Source of the DNA: Desulfocarbo indianensis
GTDB taxonomy: Bacteria > Desulfobacterota > Desulfarculia > Desulfarculales > Desulfarculaceae
Reading direction: 5' to 3'
Assembly: GCA_001184205.1 (NCBI GenBank)
Contig: LBMP01000004.1
Location: forward strand, 137,755 to 201,754
Length of the DNA stretch: 64,000 nucleotides
The notes under the pieces are model-generated. The model was not told the origin of the DNA and ran no database searches. It saw only the letters and a program-made list of their open reading frames with translations. This document shows positions 36,101-42,784 of this stretch, in pieces. Positions within the stretch are counted from its first letter, which is position 1. The number at the start of each line of letters is the position of its first letter. Position numbers and translations under genes: made by a program.

Positions 36101-36486
36101 TCTTCAACACGCCCCAGATCGGCATCTACCGGGTGATGCCGGTGACCCTGAAGCGGGTGGACGCCTTCCAGGCCGGGGCCGCCCTGGCCGGAGAAGTGGC
36201 CACCGCCGCGGCCAAGGCCTATATCCAGGACCACCAGCTCAGCCCGGAGGTGGACCCGGACCGCTGCCGGGGCTGCGGGCGCTGCGTGGAAATCTGTCCC
36301 TTCGAGGCGGTGGGGCTCAAGGAAAATCCGGACGGGTCCTTCACCTCGGTGGTGTACCGCCACAATTGCGTGGGCTGCGGCGGCTGCGTGGGCCGTTGCC
36401 CGGTCACCGCCATGGACGTGCCTTACTTCTCCAACCGGCTTTTGCAAGAGATGGTGGCCGGCCGCATGAAAAGCGAGGCCTGCTGA
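33121..36486 (+). CDS. GltD-like/HdrA-like fused flavoprotein with several Fe-S clusters
   Basis: This 1121-residue protein combines parts usually found separately. A first Rossmann-like part (about 10-100) holds a ferredoxin motif at Cys114-Cys124. A GltD/NfnB-like domain follows, with Cys156, 160, 195, 199, 203 and 207, a FAD loop (GSGPAGLSAA from 253), an NAD(P)H loop (IGGGNSAMDAAR from 380) and a GAGDCVDG end near 521. A Cys-rich insert is at 616-632. An HdrA-like section begins with FVCTCN near 729, and a second dinucleotide loop (ILGGSQVGVSAAR) lies near 878. Two [4Fe-4S] motifs close the protein (1049-1059 and 1083-1093). It likely exchanges electrons between NAD(P)H, ferredoxin and the Hdr genes downstream. 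Confidence 0.85.
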   Translation: MSARAKPAGDRRAVLVAGSGYGALKAAEDLSHAGIPVVWATEAQHFLELPPGVEPRPEWPSDLNFQFRPLYLRVTRHPLVTPLTQARVLSLAKNGDGYCAVVEQDPLYVDYDLCTGCGRCMEVCPLGEGDHPPLSRSPAFCPSRSLLLDKRQTSPCRQACPLGVNAQAYLALTAAGRFQEALAVVRRDNPLPGVCGRICSHPCEQACRRNELDEPLAIRGVKRFLFDYEAEQAAASLPLPAKPTRGQKVAVVGSGPAGLSAAHFLNQDGFQVTVLEALAEPGGMLRAGINAFRLPRPVLDAEIQALADSGISFQTGARVDSAQALLAQGYDAVLVATGTHRDLSLNLPGEDLPGVRHCVDFLRQVNLGEGASVGARTVVIGGGNSAMDAARTALRLGALEVTVLAIETEDQLPAAPQEVAEAREEGVRFKLGFAPVEMTGRDGVAEVLHRAAHWETGQGRPPRIVFDDDDIQGTEADTVVVAISQRPDLDEGGLGRELELGPGGRLKVDAEQAASVPGVFGAGDCVDGPSTVIQAMAAGRRAAARIAKYLAGNHALWPDQDGVARGVGEHLPIGEDRPQEPRQRMAQRQPKTRRRDFEQVELGFTASQAMAEAARCLQCASCCECLACAEVCDQVGAIGHARTGRQVEIDTPAVIWAQGGSPPWQGAADGGRVFPVEPQSYSADLMDALMMGSAAAGLAMESAAQLRAPKAPQEIEPAFSGEPLRMGVFVCTCNQTMAPAPVLERILDLAGQVPGVAHRALVFSVCHPQGAEQIAAAVRERGLNRVILASCVCCPLNFQCISCNDQRTRARLHLFERLGLERSRFETINLRDHLHPASGDEDEMFRRARDLLRGAFIRSQHLAPLRRGVSQMDRRVLILGGSQVGVSAARNLAMQGLKVRLAHHAWPSGEELPAVIAARRPAQGLEPDITQVEAAEIGGIEGHLGDFTVKAKVDGRWRSWKADVVCLTDENLIGLSMYAGRAGLKKFYRYDFAFFNTPQIGIYRVMPVTLKRVDAFQAGAALAGEVATAAAKAYIQDHQLSPEVDPDRCRGCGRCVEICPFEAVGLKENPDGSFTSVVYRHNCVGCGGCVGRCPVTAMDVPYFSNRLLQEMVAGRMKSEAC

Positions 36487-36488
36487 AA

Positions 36489-36914
36489 ATGTCGCCAGTC
36501 AATCTATTGGGTATCGCCTGCAATTGGAGCCCCTATTGCTGCTATAACGCGGCGGGCCAGGCCGGCCTGGAGCTGCCGCCCTCCTTCCGCCTCATGCGGG
36601 TCATGTGCATAGGCCGCATCAACCAGGCCTTGATCCTGCGCGCCTTCGAGCACGGGGCCGACGGCGTCATTGTGCTGGAATGCGAGGACGCGGACTGCCG
36701 CTACGGCCCCGGCCCCGAGGTGGGGCACAACAACGTGGCCCGGGTCCGCAAGCTCCTGCGCTTCTTGGGCATCGGCCAGGAGCGCCTGGTGGAGAAAACC
36801 TTCCTGGCCGACCAAAAGGAGGAACTGGTGCGGGTGCTGTGGGATTTCCACCGCCGCATCGAGGCTCTGGGCCCCAACCCGGCCAAGGCCCGCCAGGAGA
36901 GGGTGGCGTCGTGA
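36489..36914 (+). CDS. MvhD/FlpD-like hydrogenase iron-sulfur subunit
   Basis: The 141-residue protein resembles the MvhD family, which passes electrons to HdrA through a [2Fe-2S] cluster. The usual CNWC is changed to CNWSPYCC (Cys11, Cys17, Cys18); CIGR (Cys40), Cys65 and Cys70 remain near the usual places. Cluster ligation may differ from the standard. The ATG is three bases after the flavoprotein stop, and its own stop overlaps the GTG of the next gene. It probably bridges the GltD/HdrA-like protein and the Hdr core. Confidence 0.82.
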   Translation: MSPVNLLGIACNWSPYCCYNAAGQAGLELPPSFRLMRVMCIGRINQALILRAFEHGADGVIVLECEDADCRYGPGPEVGHNNVARVRKLLRFLGIGQERLVEKTFLADQKEELVRVLWDFHRRIEALGPNPAKARQERVAS

Positions 36915-38068
36915 AGCAGACCTCGGAACGCATCCGGCGCATCATAGAGGACAGCTCCCTGCACCTCTGTCTGGAGTGCGGCAAATGCTCGGCCTCCTGC
37001 CCTCGCCTGGTGGCGGGCAGGCAATACTCGCCGCGTCTGGTGGCCCAGAAGCTCATGTTCCATCCCGAGGACGCGGCCTATATCAACAATGCGGTGTGGG
37101 AATGCCTGACCTGCGGCATCTGCGAGGAGCGCTGCCCCTCCGGGGTCCAGTTCTGCCGCTTCATCCTGGAGATGCGCGAGGCCCTTGCCGAGGAGCAGGG
37201 CCTTTTGGGCTACCGCGCCCACGACGGGGCCCTGCATTCCTGGATGCGTATCATGACCGCGCCGGAGCTCAGCCAGAACCGCCTGGAATGGCTCACCCCC
37301 GATCTGAAGGTGGCCCAGCGCGGAGAGGTGGCCTTTTTCACCGGCTGCTCGCCCTACTTCGACGTGTTCTTCAACAACATCCAGGTGGACACCCTGAGCC
37401 TGGCCAGGGACAGCATTCGCCTCTTGAATCGCCTGGGCCGGGAGCCGGTGCTCCTGGGCAACGAGCGCTGCTGCGGCCACGACCTCTTATGGACCGGCGA
37501 CCGGGAGAATTTCGAGACCCTGTGCCGCCTGAACTACCAGGAGTTCCGCGATCACGGCGTGAAGGAGGTCATCACCTCCTGTCCGGAGTGCTACCTGGTG
37601 CTCAGCCAGTATCTGCCCAAGGCGGTGCCGGAGAGCCGGCTCAAGGTGACGTTGCTCATCGACCTCCTGGCGGCGGAGGCCCAGGCGGGCCGGATTACCT
37701 TCAAGCCCCTGGAGCGCCGCGCCACCTATCAGGACCCCTGCCGCCTGGGGCGCATGGCCGGCCGTTACGAGGAGCCCCGCGGGCTCATGGCCAAGGTGCC
37801 CGGCCTGGAGCTTAAGGAGATGGAGTTCTCCCGCCAGGGAGCGCTGTGCTGCGGCAACAGCTCTTTCGTGAACTGCGACGCCTTCAGCAAGCGCATCCAG
37901 GTGGAGCGGTTGCGCCAGGCCCAGGCCACCGGCGCCGATCTCCTGGTGACCGCCTGCCCCAAGTGCCTGATTCACACCACCTGCGCCATGCGCGACCCGG
38001 TGAAGGGCGGCTCTTTGGCCATGGAGGTGCGGGGGCTGGTGAACATATTGGCCGATCAGATGGAATAA
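36911..38068 (+). CDS. Heterodisulfide reductase-like HdrC-HdrB fusion
   Basis: The 385-residue protein starts at a GTG that overlaps the MvhD-like stop. Residues 15-80 form an HdrC-like part with two [4Fe-4S] motifs (Cys20/23/26/30 and Cys65/68/71/75). Two CCG domains follow, as in HdrB: FTGCSPYF, ERCCGHDL and TSCPECY for the first, and QDPCRLGR, ALCCGNSS and TACPKCL for the second. All cysteines of both CCG domains are kept, so a noncubane cluster site of the HdrB type is possible. It would reduce a disulfide or related acceptor. The natural acceptor in this bacterium is unknown. Confidence 0.9.
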   Translation: MKQTSERIRRIIEDSSLHLCLECGKCSASCPRLVAGRQYSPRLVAQKLMFHPEDAAYINNAVWECLTCGICEERCPSGVQFCRFILEMREALAEEQGLLGYRAHDGALHSWMRIMTAPELSQNRLEWLTPDLKVAQRGEVAFFTGCSPYFDVFFNNIQVDTLSLARDSIRLLNRLGREPVLLGNERCCGHDLLWTGDRENFETLCRLNYQEFRDHGVKEVITSCPECYLVLSQYLPKAVPESRLKVTLLIDLLAAEAQAGRITFKPLERRATYQDPCRLGRMAGRYEEPRGLMAKVPGLELKEMEFSRQGALCCGNSSFVNCDAFSKRIQVERLRQAQATGADLLVTACPKCLIHTTCAMRDPVKGGSLAMEVRGLVNILADQME

Positions 38069-38112
38069 TCCCCGGCGAAGGGCGCCGGGGTCGCTAGCAG
38101 AGGAAATGCCTT

Positions 38113-40560
38113 ATGTCTGATGACAAGCAAGCCTTGGAGCCCAGGGTAGGCGTATATGTCTGCCACTGCGGGCTCAACATCGCCGGCGCGGTGGACTGCG
38201 CGGCGGTGGCCGAATACGCCGAGGGCTTGGACAACGTGGTGGTGGCCCGCCACGACGGCTATTGCTGCTCGGAGCCCGGCCAGAACCGCATCAAGGAGGA
38301 CATCGCCCAGCACCGTCTCAACCGGGTGGTGGTGGCTTCCTGCTCGCCGCGCCTGCACGAGCCCACTTTCCGCCAATGCGTGGCCGCGGCGGGGCTGAAC
38401 CCCTACCTAATGGAGATGGCCAACCTGCGCGAGCAGTGCTCCTGGGTGCACAGTCACGAGCCCCAGGCCGCCACGGCCAAGGCCAAGGACCTGGTGCGCT
38501 CGGCCGTGGCCCGCACCAGGGGCCTCTCCGCGCGCCACGAGATCGAGGTGCCCATGGACCAGGCCACCCTGGTCATCGGCGGCGGCGTGGCGGGCATCCA
38601 GGCGGCCCTGGATTTGGCCGACGACGGCTTCAAGGTATTCCTGGTGGAAAAGCAGCCCAGCATAGGAGGCATGATGGCCAGGTTGGATAAGACCTATCCG
38701 ACCATGGACTGCTCCATATGAATACTCGGGCCTAAGATGGCGGATGCCGGTCGGCATCCAAATATAACGCTGCTCACGGGCAGCGAGGTAAAGTCGGTCA
38801 AGGGCTACGTGGGCAACTTCACGGCCAAGATCCTGAAGAAGGCCCGCTTCGTGCACGAGGATCAATGCACCGCCTGCGGCGATTGCGCGGAGGTGTGTCC
38901 GGTGGTGGTGCCCGACGAGTTCAACGAGGGGCTCTCCTCGCGGCGGGCCATTTATCAGCCGTTTCCCCAGGCGGTGCCCTCGGCCTACGTGCTGGACATC
39001 AAGAACTGCCTGGGCCACGACCCCATCAAGTGCGGCAAGTGCGCCGAGCGCTGCGATAAGAAGTGCATCGACTTCGACATGAAGGACGAGGAGCTGGAGG
39101 TCAAGGTGGGCACCATCGTGGTGGCCACCGGCATGGAGGTCTACGACCCCACCGTGCTGGACGAGTACGGCTACACCCGCTATGCCAACGTGCTCACCTC
39201 CCTGGAACTGGAGCGCCTCATCAACGCCGGCGGCCCCACCCAGGGCCAGGTGGTGCGCCTGAGCGACCGCCGGCGGCCGCGTTCGGTGGCCTTTATCCAG
39301 TGCGTGGGCTCGCGCTCGCAAAAGCGGGGCAACCCCTACTGCTCCAACATCTGCTGCATGAACACCATCAAGAGCACCCTGCAGCTCAAGGAGCACTACC
39401 CGGACATCGACCTCAAGGTCTTCTATATAGACATCCGCGCCTTTGGCAAAGGGTTCGAGGACCTCTACCGCCGCAGCCGCCTGGAAGGCGCCCAGTACGT
39501 GCGCGGCCTGCCCGGCGCCGTCCGCGAGGACCCGGCCACGGGCGATCTGATCCTCACGGTGGAGAACACCGCCACCGACAAGCTGGAAGAGCACCGCGCC
39601 GAGATGGTGGTGCTGGCCACCGGCGTGCATCCCCCGGAGGAGATGCACATCGTGCAGGAAATGCTGGCCCTGCAGAAATGCTCGGACGGCTTCTACCTGG
39701 AGGCCCATCCCAAGCTGCAGCCGGTGGATTCGGCCACCAAGGGCATCTTTTTCGCGGGCTGCGCCGAGGGCCCCAAGGACATCAAGGAATCGGTGACCCA
39801 GGCCTCTGCCGCGGCGGCGCGGGCCAGCCGCCTGATGTCGCCCGGCAGGCTTCTGGTGGAGGCCATCACCGCCGAGGTGCACGACGAGGCCTGCACCATG
39901 TGCGGCATCTGCGCCAAGGTCTGCCCCTACAACGCCATCAGCTTCGACAAGAAATCCGGCCGGCCCGCCAAGGTGAACGAGGCGGCCTGCGCCGGCTGCG
40001 GCACCTGCGCGGCCGAGTGCCCGGCCAGCGCCATCCACATGCACCACTTCACCGACGACCAGATCAACGCCCAGATCGACGCCATCCTGGAAGAAGACCC
40101 CCACGCGGTGATCCCGGTCTTCGCCTGCAACTGGTGCTCCTACGCCGGGGCGGATTTCGCCGGAGTCTCGCGCATGCAATACCCCGCCAACACCCGCCTG
40201 ATCCGCACCATGTGCTCGGGCCGGGTGCGCGAGGATTTCGTGTGGCGGGCCTTCCAGCGCGGCGCGCCGGTGGTGCTGGTCTCCGGCTGCCATATCGGCG
40301 ATTGCCATTACATAGACGCCAACCACTGGACCGAAAAGCGCGTGAAGCGCATGTGGCGCAAGATGGAGAAGCTGGGCCTCAGGCCGGAGCGCCTGCAATT
40401 GGAATGGATCAGCGCGGCCGAGGGCGTGCGTTTCCGGGACGTGATGCAGCGCATGGAAGAGCTGCGGCAAAGCGTGTCCGCCCAGGAACTGGCCGAGACC
40501 TTGCGCATTCTGCAGGAGGAGGCCGACCGCACGGCGGCCAAAAGAGAAACCGCCGCCTGA
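38113..40560 (+). CDS. hdrA: HdrA-type flavoprotein, selenocysteine-containing, MvhD domain at C-terminus
   Basis: Read as one frame with the TGA at 38719-38721 as selenocysteine, the protein has 815 residues. The N-terminus has VCHCG near residue 14. The FAD loop [13 protein letters not shown] begins near 155. Sec203 sits in MDCSI-U-ILGPKM, where HdrA normally has CSAC-ILTPKM, so Sec replaces the second Cys. Ferredoxin motifs lie at 252-262, 299-318, 594-604 and 626-636. An MvhD-like part (ACNWCSYAG to GDCHYID) occupies about 668-740. The parts before and after the TGA are in the same frame and both align with HdrA, and a hairpin follows the codon. HdrA carries the FAD of electron-bifurcating Hdr complexes. 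It is last in the kor-hdr operon. Confidence 0.85.
38719..38759 (+). promoter_or_regulatory. UGA Sec codon and bacterial SECIS-like hairpin
   Basis: The UGA is at 38719-38721. GGATGCC at 38742-38748 pairs perfectly with GGCATCC at 38753-38759 around a GGTC loop, 27 bases past the UGA to the first loop base. A short stem with a GGU-containing loop, inside the coding region at this distance, is the form recognised by SelB. The hairpin encodes ordinary HdrA residues (ADAGRHP) as well. Confidence 0.78.
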
Positions 40561-40580
40561 TAAGGCAAAGCCAGGCATCC

Positions 40581-40616
40581 AAGCCGTCTTCCGTTCGCGG
40601 GAGACGGCTTTTTTTA
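40581..40616. terminator. Rho-independent terminator of kor-hdr operon
   Basis: AAGCCGTCT at 40581-40589 pairs with AGACGGCTT at 40602-40610, with an inner CCG/CGG extension and a TTCG loop. A run of T follows. Its T-tract runs up to the stop codon of the convergent transporter gene, so it may act for both strands. Confidence 0.93.
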
Positions 40617-41537
40617 TGAGGCATTGGCTCGATCCGAATGAAAATAGCGTTTCAGAAAACCAAGCCAGATGATGTAGATGATCATGAAGGTGGTGGCCAC
40701 CACCGAGGGCAGGGCGCTGCGTTGATCGAACAGGGCCAGGGCCAGCCCTCCGGCCAGGCCGTAATTCTTCAGGGTGCCCAGCAGCACCATGCTGTGCAGG
40801 CGTTTCCTTTCCACCTTGAGCAAGCGGCCTATCAGCTCTATGCAAAGCCCCAGCCCGAAGATGGTGGCCAGGGCCGAGGCCGCCACCGGCACCAGCGCCC
40901 AGGGGTCGGCCATGATGAAGCGGCTGTTGAGGCCCACGATGCTGTAGGTAACCGTGAAAAAGCTCCAATTGGTGATGGTTCCCTTGACCGGTTCCAGGCG
41001 GCGGTCCAGGCCCGTGGCGCGCAAGGTTTGGCCTACGATCACCGGCAGGATGATGAGGAGCAGGAGGATTTTCATGATGTCGGCCAGGCTGATGAAATCG
41101 CTCTCCCAATGCAGGGCGGCGATGAACGGCATAATGAGCAGCGCCGCCAGATAGGCCCCCAGGGTGGCCATCAGGGAGAAAGCCTTGTCGCCTTCCAGGA
41201 AGTCGGTGAAGGGGATCACCGCCACCGCCGGCGGCACCGCGGCCACCAGCACGAAGCCTTGCCACAGGGATTGATCGTGGGTGAACAGGCGGCTGATGCC
41301 CAACAGGAGGCTGGAAAGCAGTAGGTAGCTCAGTCCCACGCCCCAAAGGCCGGCGCCAGCCAGTTTGGGCAGGGAGCGGAAATGCGCGCCGCTGATGGTC
41401 ATGGTGCTGAGGCTCATGACCAAGCCCAGGGCGGGCAGCACCAGGTGCTTGGTCCACTGGGCGGCCCCGCCGGCCATGATCCCCAGGAACAGTCCCAAGA
41501 TCAAAATGAAGTCGCGGTTTTTGAGCAACCGATGCAT
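40614..41537 (-). CDS. Bile acid:sodium symporter-family membrane protein
   Basis: The 307-residue protein is almost all hydrophobic, with nine to ten predicted helices and short polar loops. Motifs such as PALGLVMSLSTMTI and LVAAVPPAVAVIPFTD in the first half and GTLKNYGLAGGLAL near the end fit the BASS/arsenical resistance-3-like superfamily. The true substrate is unknown; bile acid transport is only the family name. It is convergent with the kor-hdr operon. Confidence 0.82.
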   Translation of the reverse strand: MHRLLKNRDFILILGLFLGIMAGGAAQWTKHLVLPALGLVMSLSTMTISGAHFRSLPKLAGAGLWGVGLSYLLLSSLLLGISRLFTHDQSLWQGFVLVAAVPPAVAVIPFTDFLEGDKAFSLMATLGAYLAALLIMPFIAALHWESDFISLADIMKILLLLIILPVIVGQTLRATGLDRRLEPVKGTITNWSFFTVTYSIVGLNSRFIMADPWALVPVAASALATIFGLGLCIELIGRLLKVERKRLHSMVLLGTLKNYGLAGGLALALFDQRSALPSVVATTFMIIYIIWLGFLKRYFHSDRANAS

Positions 41538-41910
41538 GCAGGGCTCCTTGCCGAAGAATTATCAATAAACGTACCATGAATCGGCATTTTGCCCGCTTCC
41601 GGGGGCAAGGATGGGAAGCGCTGGGGGGCTGGCGTGGCGTAATGATAGGGTTTCAGCAGCTTTACGGCCACGGCTTAGACGGGGAGGCTCGGCGATAAAA
41701 ATGATTTTCAGGCCGCTTCTATAACCGCCAGAAAATAAACATAGATAATACATTCAGCCCAACAAACGGCGAGTTTATTAATAAAACCAGCTAATTATTT
41801 TTATTTACAATGGAGAATTCTGGTCTGTAGGATGAATTAAAGTCCCGTACAAAATAATAGGTTCATTATTCCACGTCGCTAGATATCCTGGGGGGGGGAG
41901 GATTACGGCC
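41538..41910. other. AT-rich leader region before eCIS operon
   Basis: These 373 bases have no convincing gene. The second half (from about 41700) is notably AT-rich compared with its surroundings. It holds a perfect 12-base palindrome TTTATTAATAAA at 41774-41785 and the promoter-like boxes at 41804-41833. This is the natural control region of the injection-system operon. Confidence 0.6.
41804..41833 (+). promoter_or_regulatory. Possible promoter of eCIS operon
   Basis: TTTACA at 41804-41809 and TAGGAT at 41828-41833 are 18 bases apart. The fit is moderate. The 12-base palindrome lies 18 bases upstream and might bind a regulator. Confidence 0.45.
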
Positions 41911-42756
41911 ATGGCGGAGAAGCCCGCCCTTTCGTGGAACCCCCTTTCGTTTATAAATTCTCAAGGCAAATACCTGGTCATACCGCTCAGCGCCCTCTAT
42001 TTTGACGACGCGGGGCAGTTGAAAGCGGAACGTTGGCCCTTGTACGCGGCCAACCAGGCCGACGCCGATCTGTTCCTGGCCAGGCTGGCGCATAGCGGAG
42101 TTTTGCAGGCCGGTCCGGAGCCGCCCGCCAAGCCGGCCTTCAAGGCCACGGCGGTCACCGCCGGCTTCAGCGGGGTGACGGTGGAAATACAGTTGGCCAA
42201 CGCCACGCCCGACGCGGACACGCCGCCGGACAGCGCCGTGGACGCCACGGTCAAGGAGACCGACGCCTACGCTGCCCTGGCCTTGGCCGACATGGCGGCC
42301 GTTCTGGGCAGCGCGCCCGGGGGCGGCGCCAGGTCCGGTCTGGTCTATCTGGAAGCCGGCGATCCGCCGGCCACGCCCGTGGCCGGGACCTACCAACTGG
42401 CCAGCGCCGATCCCGCCGAACCCGCTAGAGCGGAGATACCCCGCCAGGGCGGCGGCGACCCCGCCTTTGTCCTGGTCGCCCGCGCCGTGCACCAGGACGG
42501 CGCCTTGACCGAGGCCAAGATAGGCGAGGTGGCGGCGGACGGGCTGTCCTGCGACCTCACCGTCACCTGGTCCAAGACCGCGGCCGGCGCCGCGGTGAGC
42601 GACTTGGCCAGCGCCTTTGCATACGTGGTTCTCATCGAACCGCCGGAAGGGGGCTATCGGGCCCCCGCGGAAGGCGCCATCGTGCTGGCCGGCGGTTCGG
42701 ACGCCTTGAGCGTGGCGGCGCGCCGGGCTTCGGCCACGGTCCTTGCCGCCCAATAA
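41911..42756 (+). CDS. Unknown protein, first gene of eCIS operon
   Basis: No known domain is recognised in this 281-residue protein. The start (SWNPLSFINSQGKYLVIPLSALYF as a pattern of mixed beta-strand residues) is followed by an Ala/Pro/Asp-rich middle with many short beta-like segments. It is acidic and has no signal peptide or membrane helix. GGGGAGG lies just upstream of the ATG. Its place 28 bases before the sheath gene suggests a structural or accessory particle protein, for example a cap or decoration protein. That is inference. Confidence 0.8.
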   Translation: MAEKPALSWNPLSFINSQGKYLVIPLSALYFDDAGQLKAERWPLYAANQADADLFLARLAHSGVLQAGPEPPAKPAFKATAVTAGFSGVTVEIQLANATPDADTPPDSAVDATVKETDAYAALALADMAAVLGSAPGGGARSGLVYLEAGDPPATPVAGTYQLASADPAEPARAEIPRQGGGDPAFVLVARAVHQDGALTEAKIGEVAADGLSCDLTVTWSKTAAGAAVSDLASAFAYVVLIEPPEGGYRAPAEGAIVLAGGSDALSVAARRASATVLAAQ

Positions 42757-42784
42757 CCCCTAGCAGCCAAGAAAGGGGGGCTTT

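Noticed and set aside
34768..36447. Long minus-strand frame opposite the GltD/HdrA-like gene
   Set aside because: Composition is typical of reverse reading of GC-rich codons, and the sense frame has intact cofactor motifs.
38113..38721. hdrA as a pseudogene or as two separate genes split at 38721
   Set aside because: The two parts share one frame, the break is a single TGA at a conserved Cys, and a SECIS-like hairpin follows. A selenocysteine codon explains all of this better than decay.
38407..41577. Very long open frame on the minus strand opposite hdrA
   Set aside because: It is the mirror of a GC-rich coding region, has low-complexity His/Gly/Arg content and no family motifs, and covers real genes on both strands.
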